Shown: positions 49,118 to 62,500 of the stretch, piece by piece
How the letters are laid out: the number at the start of each line of letters is the position of its first letter
How positions within the stretch are numbered: the first letter of the stretch is position 1
DNA from: Ophiostoma sp. CBS 140.51
Taxonomy: Eukaryota; Ascomycota; Sordariomycetes; Ophiostomatales; Ophiostomataceae
Length of the DNA stretch: 64,000 nucleotides
Direction of reading: 5' to 3'
Assembly: GCA_029298735.1 (NCBI GenBank)
Contig: JANSLP010000158.1
Location: 1-64,000 of the forward strand
Notes under the pieces: model-generated
Told to the model about the DNA's origin: nothing
The model's database searches: none
What the model saw: only the letters and a program-made list of their open reading frames with translations
Made by a program: the position numbers and the translations under genes

Positions 49118-50746
49118 ATGGCCGCCGACACAACGAAGCCTTCTCCCGAGGACGACATCGTCAACGAAAAGAGGAACCAGGGCCGTGATGTGGCCGTGGC
49201 GTCCGCAGCGCTCGCCGACGCTATTCGTCGTGAACACGAGCTCACTTTCCGCGATGCCGTTCGTCTCTACCCGGCTGCCATCGGCTGGTCTGCCTTTGTG
49301 TCCATCGGTGTCATCATGCTGGCCTTTGACCCCCAGATTCTGGGCGGCTTCTTCGCGACACCGCGCTTCGAGCAGGACTTTGGCTACTTTTATGAGCCGG
49401 GAAACGAGTACATTATCAGTGCGCCCTGGCAAAGCGGTCTCTCGCTCGGCAACCCCATCGGCCAGGTCTTTGGCGCACTCTTTGCCAGCTACCCCATGGA
49501 CCACTTCGGCCGCAAGTGGACGTTTGGCGCCTGTGTTGCCTTGACAGGCTGCCTCGTCTTTATTCAGTTCTTCTCGCGCGCACTCACGACTTTGTTGGTG
49601 GGCGAGCTTCTGGGCGGACTGGTGCTCGGGTGCTATGTTGTCATCGCCCCGGCCTATGCCTCTGAAGTCTGTCCCATGGCCCTGCGTGGCCACTTGACGT
49701 CCTACGTCAATTTATGCTTCGTCATTGGCCAGCTGCTCGGCAGCGGTGTCACGGCAGCCACCGAGAACCTTGACAGCCGCTGGTCCTACTCGATCCCCTT
49801 TGCGCTGCAGTGGTTCTGGGTCGTCATCATCCTGCCGGGCATGTTCTTTGTGCCCGAGAGCCCGTGGTGGCTGGTCCGACAGGGCCGCACTGCCGAGGCC
49901 GAGGCCGTTCTGCGCCGCCTGGCCTCGTCCAAGGCACCTGCGCAGGCCGGTGGGGCCTCTGTCGACATTACAGCCACGCTAGCGGCCATCACCGAGACCG
50001 ATCGGCTAGAGCAGGCCCTCGAGGCCGGCAGCACGTACATGGATTGCTTCCGCGGCATCAACCTGCGGCGCACTGAGATTGCCACGGGCGTTTACTGTAC
50101 ACAGGTACTCAGTGGCATCTACATGATCAACTTTATTACTGTCTTCTTTAGCCACGGCGGCCTGTCGACAAAGACAGCCTTTGACATGAGCATAGGCTTC
50201 TTGGCCACGGGCTTTGTCGGCACCATTGTCTCGTGGTTCCTGATTCTGCGCTGGGGCCGCCGCACGCTCTTCTTGGCAGGCCTCGTCGGTCTCACCATCC
50301 TCATGTTCCTTGTGGCCATTCTCGACTGTGTCCCACGCCCGGCCAACGGCGGCAACAGTCTCGACTGGGCCGAGGCCGGTCTGCTGCTCGTGTGGAATTT
50401 TGTATACGACCTGTCCATTGGCCCCGTGTGCTTTGTGATCATTTCTGAATGCTCGGCCACGCGTGTGCGTTCAAAGAGCATTGCTGTCTGCACGGCTGCA
50501 CAGGGCGTCTTGGGCATCATCATGACCGTGGCCATCCCGTACCTGATCAACCCTGACCAGGCCAATGCTCGCGGGAAAGTTGGGTTTTTTTTTGGCGGAC
50601 TGACGGTGTTTTGTCTTGCGTGGACATATTTCCGCGTACCTGAAACGGCCGGCCGCACGTATGAAGAGCTTGATCTACTCTTTGACCAGCGGGTGCCGGC
50701 TCGCCAATTCAAAGGTTACCAATTGGATGGTGTGGCAGAAGACTAA
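49118..50746 (+). CDS. MFS sugar transporter, alpha-glucoside/maltose permease type
   Basis: A single-exon plasma-membrane sugar:proton symporter of 542 aa. The start at 49118 was chosen for its CCACCATGG context; an in-frame ATG at 49058 would add 20 residues. Family motifs: DHFGRKWTF between helices 2 and 3, PESPWWLVRQGR after helix 6, and PETAGRTYEELD after helix 12, with about 12 hydrophobic segments. The stretch MLAFDPQILGGFFATPRFEQDFG and the SAPWQSGLSLGNPIGQVFGAL segment are what I expect of fungal MAL-type alpha-glucoside permeases rather than hexose transporters. Nine T residues in a row (50585-50593) code Phe-Phe-Phe in a late helix. It is close to the acetate transporter gene, convergent with it. 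Confidence 0.9.
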   Translation: MAADTTKPSPEDDIVNEKRNQGRDVAVASAALADAIRREHELTFRDAVRLYPAAIGWSAFVSIGVIMLAFDPQILGGFFATPRFEQDFGYFYEPGNEYIISAPWQSGLSLGNPIGQVFGALFASYPMDHFGRKWTFGACVALTGCLVFIQFFSRALTTLLVGELLGGLVLGCYVVIAPAYASEVCPMALRGHLTSYVNLCFVIGQLLGSGVTAATENLDSRWSYSIPFALQWFWVVIILPGMFFVPESPWWLVRQGRTAEAEAVLRRLASSKAPAQAGGASVDITATLAAITETDRLEQALEAGSTYMDCFRGINLRRTEIATGVYCTQVLSGIYMINFITVFFSHGGLSTKTAFDMSIGFLATGFVGTIVSWFLILRWGRRTLFLAGLVGLTILMFLVAILDCVPRPANGGNSLDWAEAGLLLVWNFVYDLSIGPVCFVIISECSATRVRSKSIAVCTAAQGVLGIIMTVAIPYLINPDQANARGKVGFFFGGLTVFCLAWTYFRVPETAGRTYEELDLLFDQRVPARQFKGYQLDGVAED

Positions 50747-51266
50747 GAACGGATGTGGGCGATTTCCGTGATTATGGGCGGCAGAGAAACAAAAAGACCA
50801 CAACCAGAAAAAAAACATTCACAAGCAGCAGGGAAGAATGAAAGATTAAACAACAGCAACAGCGGCAATTGTTAGTTTTCTTTATTGATATTATGTAGTT
50901 CAGTATTTTTCTGTACTGTAGAGATGAATGACCAGACCGGAAATGCAACTTTTTCGGAGAGTGTGGTATATGAAAGAAAGATGCAATAAGAAAAAGAAAA
51001 AGAAGAAAAAATAAGTAAACAACACTAAACAATGCCACTCCGTAGGATCCAGGCCCCTAACCAAAGGGTCCCAGATCTCACCCCAAGAGTAAACAAATGT
51101 AACCGGTATGCCGTACAGCAGATTCTGAGCTTCAAACCGCTAGATCCACCTCAATCAAGAGGTAGACTGAGCGCCACGAAGCCCGAGTAACAAATTAGGA
51201 GGGAGACAGAGACAATCACCGCGCGACATTCATCGCCGCTGTGTATATGGTCAACGAATTGGCGAT
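50747..51266. other. Convergent intergenic region
   Basis: 520 nt between the sugar transporter (plus) and acetate transporter (minus) stop codons; should hold both terminators. No gene seen. Confidence 0.5.
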
Positions 51267-52231
51267 TTACTCCCGCTTCTCGTCGGCCAGATCCTTGTTG
51301 CTGTCAGGCCAGAAGCGGCTCAGGTCACCAACGGGCAGGGGCAGGTTGACGCGCATCTCGCCGGCAACAATGACCATGGTGAGGTACCAGCCAATAACAG
51401 CGACAGCAAACAGGATAGCACCACCGGTCTTCTGGAGCGTGATGGCGCCGGGAACGTCGGCGTTGGCCAGGCGCCAGTAGCAGCCAGACATGACAAAGGC
51501 GAAAGCAATGAGGAGAATGTAGATGCTGGCGAAAGCAACGTTGGTCTTTAGAGAGAAGAAGGCGAAGGAGAAGATGATGAAACCCCAGACAATCAGGTAC
51601 AGAGCGAGGCCGGCGTTGAAAGCCTTCGCACCAGTGCCGGTAGGATCAGCCTCGGTGATGTAGGGAGCGGAGAGATCGAGAGTCGGGAGCTGGAGGAGAG
51701 CAAACGAGAGCCAGAAGGTGGCGAAGAGACCCATGCTTATCATCGAGAAGAAGTTGCCCATGATCCACTCAAAGATGAAGCCAAAGACGAGAAGCATAGC
51801 ACCGAAGATGAAGATACCGACAATGGGAGTCGCGCCCGAAGCGCCACCCCAGCCCATGAGGATCATGCTGAAGGAGAAACTCGCGATGACGAAGCTGGCC
51901 GCATGTTAGTTTTGATTTTCTTTTGTGCATGGGGCAATGTGCTTTCATAAGAGTAATATCAATATCAGCTTACCCGATGAAACCAAGTGGCGTGGGGTTG
52001 GCGAAACGCTTGATGTTGTCGCCAACGTGAGGAACCTTGGGAGTAAGGTAGAGCTGGATGAAGGTTAGTATATTCCTGGATCATGAATTCTTTTTCTCGC
52101 GTCTTGTTTCTCTTTTCTCAACAAACCTTCTCAAACATCTCCGGGGACATGGTGACAGCTGTCTGGGTCCGGTTGAGGCCCTTCTCCTCATCGAGGACTG
52201 AGCTGCCGTTCTGACCGTTCTGGTGAGACAT
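51267..52231 (-). CDS. GPR1/FUN34/YaaH (AceTr) acetate transporter
   Basis: Three exons, 52127-52231, 51974-52053 and 51267-51894, split by introns of 73 nt (52054-52126, donor GTTTGT, branch TACTAAC) and 79 nt (51895-51973, donor GTAAGC, branch ACTAAC); the product is 270 aa. A hydrophilic N-terminal tail leads to FANPTPLG (52-59), the AceTr family signature, and then six hydrophobic helices with small-residue-rich segments (GWGGASGATPIVGIF). The family moves acetate and other monocarboxylates across the plasma membrane and is usually induced by acetate or ethanol and repressed by glucose. Length and topology match fungal Ady2/AcpA-type members. A TATA box lies about 270 nt upstream. Confidence 0.93.
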
Positions 52232-52501
52232 GGTGATGGATGGTGGTATTAATGGAGTGTTGTACGTGTTGTTGTTATATGGTCGTTAGAATGATATAAG
52301 TTGTCGATGAGACGTTCGTGATGCGATGATGGGAAGGGAAAACAAGTAAACGGGAAGGGGTATCGTTATAATGGTAGCCCAAAGGGACGAAGCAAGATGA
52401 AGAAGAAATAAGAAAGGGGAAGAGGTGAGATGGCTTAAAGTCAAGAGCACGATCGAGGAAACAACAAAAAAAGGATGAGAACCCTGGGACGATGTGATCA
52501 C

Positions 52502-52510
52502 TTATATAGT
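52502..52510 (-). promoter_or_regulatory. TATA box of the acetate transporter gene
   Basis: On the minus strand the sequence reads ACTATATAAG, about 270 nt upstream of the ATG at 52231. It is a good TATA match, in line with a strongly inducible gene. Confidence 0.5.
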
Positions 52511-55500
52511 CATGTCGAGGAATGCCATCTCCAGGAAAGGACAAGACTCGGTACCAAGAAAAGGGGGATTGTGACCAGAGAGTGCCCGAGTCCCCCAGAC
52601 AGTGAATATTTACGGTGTAGAAAAAGAAGAAGAAAGGATATGCCAAAACAAGATGAGTGTCGACCAACTGAGCATCGCGGCGTGCCCCATGTTCGGCGCG
52701 CCATCCCCCACAGATGCAAAAAAAAGCCTAAGACGGTTTGACCACGTATGGAGCTCGGCAGAAGCAGATGGCAGGTAAGACAAAGTCCAGGGAGACAAAA
52801 CGGGGTAATGATGAGCATAAGAAAAAAAGATGGGCAGACGATAAGGAGTGAGGAGATTTTCAGATGGGCCAGATCAACGGACGAATAGCCAGGTCGACAA
52901 CACGATGTACGAACACGCGATTCCCCAAACAGACAAACACGGACCAGACGGCGTCAGAGGCGTAAGAGGCGTAATTGGCCCCCATGTCGTCTGTGTACTT
53001 CGTATGTGTGTGTACTGTGTATATGGCACAGCACCTTTCTAGGTATAGTCCGTGTTGGATCCCTTTTTTGGAGACAGCCTGGGGTACTGGGGTAATCCAA
53101 CAAAGTGGTTAAAAGACAGACTAGCCGAACAAGCGCACACCATTGGGAGAGGTGAGAAGAAAAGAAAAGCAGAATAAAAAATTAATTTAAAAAAACTAAC
53201 AGGGCCTACGTGCGGCATACTTCGTGCGGCCTAGGTGTGAAAAAGCTGTCAAAACAACGGCTCGAGTTTGCTGTCCGGCGCGCAGAATGGCCAGAGTTGG
53301 AGCTCCAAGCTTGGCTTGTTGTTAGCGTGGTGTTGTGTCGTGGTGCTGGTTCAGATAGGGAAGGGCAGATGCGAGATGCGGTTCCGCACGATCTGCCTTC
53401 TGCGGTAGCTCCGTACAGCCGATGTCGAACAACCACGCACTGTAGACACCAGTTAAGACTCGAAATGATGAGCTAAAAGGGCAAGACAGGCCCGTCCGCT
53501 GATTGTCCATTTTCTACTTGGGGATCGGGTCCTTTATTACTTGCTTCGAGGGGAAGAGGCGCGGCCCCAAGTTTGTTGTTGATGTAGTAGATGTAGTGGC
53601 CGGCCACAGCGCCGGCGCTCTAGACATGTGGAGAATAAGAGGGGAGATGGGGATGAGACAAAAGAAAGGAGAACAAAAGAAGGGGAATAAAAAAGGAGAA
53701 AATGGAAGAGGCGGAAGAAAAATGAGGAGAAGAAAAGTCTGTCGACGCTGGCGATCATCGTCTGGGCGCACTGTCAGCGGCGAAACGGCGTATAATTGTG
53801 TATTTGATTGGCGTGACGTTAATTCTGCACGAGATGGCGATAGTTATGCGTTGTGATGTGCTTTGGCGACTCGTTCATGATGATGGAAACAAGAGTGTAA
53901 AAATCACTGAAACTCAAAAAAGGGGTCAAGTGAGGTCAAATTCCAAAGACGTCAGTCACGATGCATAATCGCACCTGCCCTCCGAGACTCCTTTTCGGTT
54001 ATTGCTGCGGCTGGACGAACCGGGCAGTCACGACCGCCTGCGTCGACCACACATGCCACGACCCCAACCCCAAACCAACACAGTACACAACCTAATCTCC
54101 TAATGCAACAGCAGTAACAAGAATCCCCAAATAGCAGGTCACTCTCCCACGTCTGTACTGCAAAAAGTAACTTAGTCGCTGTTGTTCCGCAGACCCACCC
54201 CCAGACGGCACCCCAACCCCATAAAATCCTCCATCTGCAGGGTGCAATTGCCACTACCGGACAGCGGACGAAATACAAAGTATTACTTGTGTAAACAGCG
54301 TCTTGCACAACAAATATGGGAACAACGAAAGAAAAAGAAACGAAAAAAACTGACAGGACCACCACCACGAGTTTGTCGGCCTTCTTTCTTACCGTTTCCC
54401 GCGACGCACTCCAGGAACACCGCCGTCCCCCGCGCACTGACTCGGCTGTTTTTTTTTTCTGTACCAACAACCCTGATCGACGATGTCGCCACTGTTCGAG
54501 AGAAGAACGTGAGAGAATGAGCCAAATGATCCCAATGCACCGGCTAATGACATAACGGGCGTAACGGAACCGATTCGGTACATATTCCAAGGCACGGAGC
54601 ATGATGGAGGGTGCATAGAGTTTGCTAGGCCCGGCATCTGCGGATGGGGCTGCAGAAAGAGCCTTGTGTCGAGATGTGTCCATCATTGGAAACTAGATGC
54701 CTCTTGGACCAGTTCTGCTAGATTCGCCAGGATCACTCGGGATATTCTTGTCCTTTCTTGTCCTCCGCACAGATCTTGAGTTAGCCTTTTTGTCCCATTG
54801 TCATATGCCTGCGGACGATCGTCAAGAAGGGAAGTGGTGACGCTGTGTCGAGTTAAGGAAGGACCCTCCAGTGAAGAAGAGGAGTTAGGGCCAGAGAAGA
54901 GTTCAAAACACTTCGCCGAGGACCGAAGCACCTACAGTGCTCGTCTCGACCACACACTCCCCACTTTCCGCTTCTTTGTTGTTCCTTTGCTATTTTCTCT
55001 CTCTTTTTTCACCGTCCGTCGATCGGCGGACAAGGAGGGTCTCTTCCTGAACATCCGCTTTTGCGGGGAAATTGCGGCCCTCTTATTGCACCAAAACACA
55101 ACACACCAAAGTTGTGGAGTCAAGCTGTGCGGGGGAGACCACCAAAAGACGCCGTGGTGCAGCGATCTCACCCGTCCGCATCTGCTCTACAGGCCTGCAT
55201 ACAGTCTGCATAAAGAAATTGGGGTAAAACATGCTGTTCTCTGCTGTGCGGGCACCTATACGGCGCCCTGATTGGATCAGCATGTCGTTTAGTTCCATTA
55301 TTGCCCTTCATGGCCGCCGGGTTGGCTGGTTGTGCAGTGAACCCAAGGCCATACCAGCACCGGTTAAGCCATCTACTCCGCAATGTGGTCTCACACTCTC
55401 CCTGCTGGTGAGAGCGTCCAGGGCAGTTCTGTCTAGACGAACGAGCGGGTGGCCCGTGAGTTGGGGCAACACATCGTCGCATATGGTTTATTTGTGGGTG

Positions 55501-56502
55501 TGGGCACTCCTTATGTCGGGGCCAGCCAGGCAAGAATCTCTGTACCTTCGTCGTAGGTTTTTATGTTCCCCATTATTTTCGGTTCCTCCCTCCCCTCCCC
55601 ACCCCTATTCTTTAGGAAAAAACCTTTTAAAAATTATCATCTTCTCGTTCTTTTTGTCTCCATATTTCTAGACTCGGTCGAGTTATTCGTCCTGGACCGC
55701 CTATGTCTTGCACAGACCCCATCCGTATTGCGGGTGCACCTACTTTTATCCTCCCTAAACACTTGTGTGTACGTCTACTCCATAATCTACATTCTCTTTT
55801 CCCCACCAGAGTGATAAACCCGAGCGAACCTTTCCGAGCCCGCTTCCGTTCTGTTTTTTTGTCCTATTTTCTATGCATAATAACTGCTACGTACAAAATA
55901 GACTGCCCACCCACTAGCTAAAGTCGGCACCGCATGTCGTTGTGCAAATCTTCCGAAGTTTTCTGCATCTCCTCATCCGCTGCCCGCACATACTTATACA
56001 CAGGAATACTGAGTAGATGCACCTGAGATAGAGATAGATGTGCCTGAGATCTTCTATTCCCCCTCTCCCCCCCTTCATCCGGGAAAGGGGAGTGTGGCTG
56101 TTTTGTGAGATGTAGAAAGAAAAGGGAAAGGGGAAGAAGTGAAGAGATGGCTATGAGAAAACACAAAGGACCGAGGATAGAGGACAGAAGGGAGAGGCGA
56201 AAGATGGAGTAACGATGCTCATAGGTTCGTGAACAGAGCTGGGCTGAGTTGGGCAGTGAGACACAGGAGCATGCCTGCACAGGATATTCAAACATGGGTG
56301 AGGGAAAGTTCCTACACATACTTGCAAAACAACACTACTATTAACAGGAGGCCATTCCGCAGGAGCTAGTTAGTAGCCCTAAAATAAAAAATAAAAAAAT
56401 AAAACAAAAAGGGACGTCAAAATCTGCCAAGTTAGGTGCTTCACACGAGACACCCAGACATGAATCTTGTGGACCGACCATGGAAATAGAAAAACGCACG
56501 AG

Positions 56503-56518
56503 GAAAGAAAGAAAGAAA
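56503..56518 (+). repeat. (GAAA)n microsatellite
   Basis: About four GAAA units in a row in the gene-poor region. Confidence 0.7.
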
Positions 56519-59500
56519 ACCCAGAAAATAAGGGGCCCCATATGAAAAGCTTGCTTGACGTTGTTTTAAAGCGGGCTCCGTCGGGGGCTTGGACAAAGAC
56601 GGGGTTTGGGGAAGGATGGGGATAGACTGATTCCAGCCACCGCAAAAAGGACGGCGGAAAGCACACAGACACACACAAGTCAACCCCAAAACTACCTTCC
56701 AGCTACTAAATTTTGACTCCAAAGTTCTATGGCCATAGACTTTTCCTTTGATTTCATGCAACATGCCGGGGGAAGAATCTGGCCAGCATCCTATACTATA
56801 TCTTACATGGGCAACGTGGCATAAGAAATTGATAATAGTTCGATTCATGTCTCACATTAACTCCCCTACGCAAAGTCTTTACAAAGAGTTGGATACGGGT
56901 AGATCACAGAAATGTATGCCTTGTTGACATCGCATTGGGGTTGGCTATTATGGGTCGAGTATGAAGTGGGACTTGGTGTACAGAACGAACCAAAGCAGAT
57001 ACACAAAGATTATGTGCCACTTACCATGTGCGTAAAATCATATGATAAAGGATAGAAATACATTTCCCAACCTCCAGATGGATTATTTTGCTTGGTCCAG
57101 ACGCATTTTCGTAGTGTGGTAGAATGTTCCCACTTTATGATGTGACCAGAAAGTTTACCAAACCTTGCCGCAAGCACACCCTAAAAAAAAAACTACCGAG
57201 CCGCAACAGAACGGTTCCTTAATTTTCACAGTCTTATCTATTTTTCGGTAAAAGCATACATCAATGGAGGACATACATACAGTAATATCAACATGGCAGT
57301 AAAAATCTTAAACCCGAGGTATAAGGCAGGGTGGGTAACATGGTGTGAACATTTGGATTTTTTTATCAGATATAGGGGCCAGGCTATTTGGAGACCGCAG
57401 GTCAGGGACATATGCAACGCTCCGATCATTCTCCGGTGCTGCTCTCTATTCCAGCCAGGGTGATGACTCAACAACACACAAAGACACATCTCGTCGTCCG
57501 CATGTACAACTTCTTTGAATCTGTATATCGGCCACCTGTGGCGAAACAAAAGCAGATACCCCAAGCTGACTTGGCAATCTCCGCACTTTCATGGCCTTTC
57601 CCTCGTTGTATATAGCTTCAGGGGTAAGGGGCTGTATTCGTGATGTCCGTGTAAATTGAAAATATCGAGCGTCCATCAAGGCCAGTGCAACATTCCTCGC
57701 CTCTCCTGTATTATATAGTGTCGCACAAAATATAAATACAAAGACACAACAGATCTGCATTTTGCTAATTTCTCTAGTTTGAAAACATCATGACCTGGCC
57801 TCAACAAGAAGTAGTCCATCGGTGGCGAGATATTTTATGTAAACAACACCATATAGTGTGATCATCATACAGTCTCAAAATGGCACGTCCAATACGACCG
57901 TGGAAGAACGAACAAGGTTGGCCGCAGTTGGTGATGTCAAGACGTCAATAATCAAAAGTACAATGCATTGATGGAGACAAAGAAGCATCAACTATAGTAC
58001 CAAGATGTAGCCTGGCTTCGAGATGTATCAACCGAGTGCTTGAACACACCCTTGTAAACCTTTTCCCACGAATTACATACTCCAAACCGCACCATATCAG
58101 CTGATATTCCTACAGCACTTGACAGTCAGATATTGCCTCACACATTCGTGACTCTTGATTTATTTGTTGTTTGCTAGGAGAATGTGGTGTTTCTTGACTT
58201 TAGATATACACAGAAAACTCATTTCCACTTCTATTGGTTCCTCCATCCTCGGTAGTAGATAGAGAAACATTTGGAGAAATTTGACTTGTATTTCTCCTTG
58301 TTATTCTGTCCCTTGCACTCCTCGAGATACTTCTGTTGTAAACAAGCGCCTTGCAATCTAAAAATTTGATTCACATTGTGAGCATCCCACATCCATGACC
58401 ACCTTTCTCCCAACGCATTCTTCCCTAATCTCTCAACAACCGCTTGTTTGTTTTGACAGCGGTATCACCATTATGCGAATACGATACAGCACACAATCAC
58501 CACCCGGTATTCTGAACGGCATTCTCGACAAGGGATGTTACCCGATCGGTTGCCCAGTTATACGGTCGAGCTGTGTGATTGATGCCATTAGAAGCCAGCA
58601 AAGCTTGAAGACAACAAACCACCAGGAGCGAAACGAATGGCAACGTCTCCTGCTCTTTCCTCCAACATCGAGCACTACGCCACCATCCTACACTTATAGT
58701 TTCTTTCTCACGATGACGAGTTGCGTTTCCTTACGATGTGGCGCTTGTAGCCCTGATGAGACGGGTTGAGACGCTGGACACATCAGGTAGGTTGTCATCA
58801 GATCATTATATTCAACGCCAGACTACAGGGAGACGGCGTCCTCAATCAAACCTTGTTCCTGTTTTGCCACTACAGGGTGATACTTGCTTGATGTTTGTCC
58901 CTCATCTCCCAATCAGCTCGGTTTCAAGCAGTATCTGCCGACGTGTGCCCTCATCACTATACCATGCATCATTTTGCACCCAAAGGCCCATGGCTGCCTC
59001 TCTTTCTTTGAGCAATTCGCAACACATAGGCCGGGAAATCTCGACTCAACAGCAGGACGCTGCTCTCTATCTCCTCATTATATATGATCCTTCTCATAGG
59101 AACTGACTTGGCACATATTGAATTCAGCAAGGAACCTCATGGATTCCGTCCGGTGCCTCAGGACAGCAGAGACAAATCAACTGGCATTATTGTCTGTTTG
59201 TCCACTGCTCTCCCGCCTTCGACCTGGATCGAGCTGAAAAGGACAGCCTCTCACAAAAGAAAAACGAACCCTCTAGACAGGCCTGTCCGTTTCCTACAAC
59301 AGCATCATTCAGTTAGAAATTGTAAGCCAAAGACAGCGCGAGGACTTAGTCACACGCTCTGTATAGAGAAACCCCGATCGCACATCGCCTGGCTAATAAA
59401 TATCTGGCAGCCCATCTTTGTCCAGAGGATTCGAAGACGGCCAAGTGTATCTTCGTTTACTTCGATAATTCACACTGCTAAATGATCTCATCTCGTAGAA

Positions 59501-62500
59501 ACGGACATCGAAGCATAAACACAGCCTGTGCTTCGCTTACGGACAGTCCATGGCCGTCAACAATACCAACCAGCCCATCCCAGAGGTTTACAAGAACTAT
59601 CATCGCAGAGGCGAGCTCATGCTCGTGCCATCACGTCATTCGTCGAGTGCCCTACATGATGGCATGGTTTGGCTTCCCTGCTCCCGAGAATGTAGCAATG
59701 GGCAGACAAGTATATCCCGGCCTCAAGCACGGCATGTGCTAATAAAAAGACGGTTTGGCATCCGAGTCCGGTGTCGAGAAGCAGCAAGGACTGACAACAA
59801 GACTCTACATTAGGATATGTTTGATGATCACAGAAATAAAAGGAACTGATTTTTCAAAGAAGGAACAGCTTGTCTGACCAGACTCGTCAACTGCTTCGAC
59901 AGCAAGCAATTCCAAAGACCTCCACAATCCCAATCATGAACCCAAGTAAGCGACGCCGATGTCCGTCTTGAAAAGACTCCCAAGATAACAGAAAGGCCTT
60001 CAGTTCCGTGGAAGCAACAACCGACTGACAATAGATTCTCTATTCCTCTACACATCCCGAGCGTGGATTCCACAACTATTCCGTCACTCAGGTCTACATC
60101 GCTCACTCCCATGATTCTTGCCAGAGTCCTTAGAGCTTCCGGGACGAGATACCATCCAAATAGGCACAAAGCCGCAGATACGGCACATAGGACAGCCTTT
60201 GACTCGGATAGCAAGTGCTATTGCAGAGTCGAAAGAGTTGCAGCCTCCTCCATGTTTCGTGGATGTCAGGCGATCATGCATGCTGCTGCTGCCTCAACTC
60301 CAATGTGACGAAAGTTCATCGCACTGTCTTCCTTCTGTATCAGGAATCAAAAACAAATCCTTCAACAATCATCTTGCATTGCTGCGTTGAAAGTTCCAAT
60401 GCCTGAAGACTGTCTGGAAGGCTCGGAGGTAGTTCACAGATGGCATACATTGCCTTGGTCACTGGTGCCAGGATAGGAGGGGCGCAAAACGTGGCCTGGT
60501 GACAGGTCAAGAGGGGGACTAGCCATGCGCGGTGTCTTAGACAGGTCGTATCTCTAAACAGGAAAATCGATGGACCTTCAACGGTGTGTGTCTAGGCTTC
60601 GAAAATGGGAGGGAGGAATGGGAGAATGGGGGAGTGGAAGTGACCGATAAGCATACGATAGTGGCACAAGGAAGCCTATCCAAGACATTGCGTCATTCGG
60701 GCCATTGAGATTGAGCGAACGTGGGCGCGGCGCCTTGTCGCTGGTAGTATTGGGTAGGCGGTCAAGGGATGTTGAGCCGGATATGGCAGTACTTAACGGC
60801 GAACAAAAGCGGTGTCCTTTGATACGGATGGCAGCGAACCAACAGCCAACGAACAAAGGGAGAGTCAGAGCAATCCCCCGTTGCTATTGATGGACCCTGG
60901 GCCACCGCTCTTTGTTGCAAGAAGGCCCGTGTTTATGCCGGATCCGTCAATTCAAATTCAACAGTCGCCTCCTGTGCAGAAGACGCAGAGGGTGCAGAGG
61001 ATGCAGAAGATGCACGCGCGGCGCGCAGCATGCGGCAGCATCGCGGACGGCGATCTCGTCTGCAAGGGCAGGGCAGGTCGTATTGGTCCATTGGTTCAAT
61101 GGCTGTATTGGCGCAATTGGATGAACCCCGCAGGAGAGACGGACATGTCTACATCTTCAACGGCGGCAAGACAAGAGCAATGGCAGAGACAGCCAAACAA
61201 TTGTGTTCAATTGCGGTTTCAACACGAGCCAAGCAAGCCAGGCGAACCAGGCTCACGATTCGCACCTTGTGCGCAGGCAAACATGCGAACAGACAAACAA
61301 AGAGGAAGAGAGGAAGAGGAGGTCTGGAGAGGAGGTCTGGTGTGGGCAGGTGATAAGCTGATAAGATCGGTCATGTGGGTGTGTTGTTGGTGGTGGGATG
61401 TCCAGGAATAGAAAGACAAGGGGGTGTGAGGGTGTGAGCGCAACGGGGCGGGATTGGCGCCTCTGCTGACCCTGCGCGTGAGAGGGAGACTCAGTAGGCT
61501 TTGGCGAGACCATCTGGCTGTGGAAAGGATGAAAGAGGCCGGGGAGAGAGGGGAGAAGAGAGGAGCGTGAAGAGCCAGAGGGGGCAATGCAGGCTGAGAT
61601 GGTGTGCAGCCAAAGCACGTGCTTGGCAAGCTGACAATGATAATCTTGACACAGAACAATGTGAAACAGAGGAAGGTACAACGGATGGCGAACAGGTCTT
61701 TCCCATATTCAATTCTGTTCAGTTGACGACAAAGAGGGAAGTCGCCGTGCAAGGAAGGCGCAGAGGGCCTGCCCGCCGCTCCTTTCTTCCGCTTCTTCCA
61801 GATTCCTTCGCTGTATCTGGCTGTATTTGTCTGTACATTACAGATCTGACTCCAGTGCGAAGCAACTCTTGCAGCAGAAACGGGGGCTGCAAAAGAGGAG
61901 GCAATGGAGCGTCGGCATGTCTCCGCAATGGTAAGTCCGGCAGCCGAAGAACCAGCGAGAGCAGCAATTACGTTGCCCTTACTCTGGAATAAATTGCTGA
62001 TGCTGGAGTTTGTCGTCTGGAGTTTGGAGTTTGGAATCGCAGTCCGAACAGGCCGCTTTTCAGCCGCCTGTGCACTGTGAGAATAGGCATTATGGAGTTT
62101 TAGTCTGTTTAATAATACAGCGCGTTGCGGCGGAAGACAGCGCCGTCTCGCTGTCAGGTCGCTGTAAGTCCAGGCAAGCCAGGGGAATTCAGGGAGTTCA
62201 GGGGGGTTAGGGAGACCTGGAGGAGCCAGGGCCAAGGATTCTTCAGTGATCGCCCCTTATCGATTAAAAAAGCGGGGTGTCGGCGCTAGTCCACAAGGAG
62301 GCATGTTTGTTTCGGATTTATGCGACAACCACCGAATGACAGGCTGGGAAGGTGCGATTTGGGGCGTGTTTGCCGTGGGTGGCTGTTACGTACATCAGCG
62401 AATCTTTCTGAGTTCGCCGTCTGGCAGAATGGACCCTCCTTTTTGGCTTTCGCATTTTTCCACTCCTGCCTGTCTCTGTCCCCCATTCGTTTTGCGAAAA

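Noticed and set aside
59828..60214. Protein-like 128-codon minus-strand frame with two hydrophobic segments
   Set aside because: Resembles a short membrane protein, but no family was recognised, it is isolated, and frames of similar length overlap it on the other strand.
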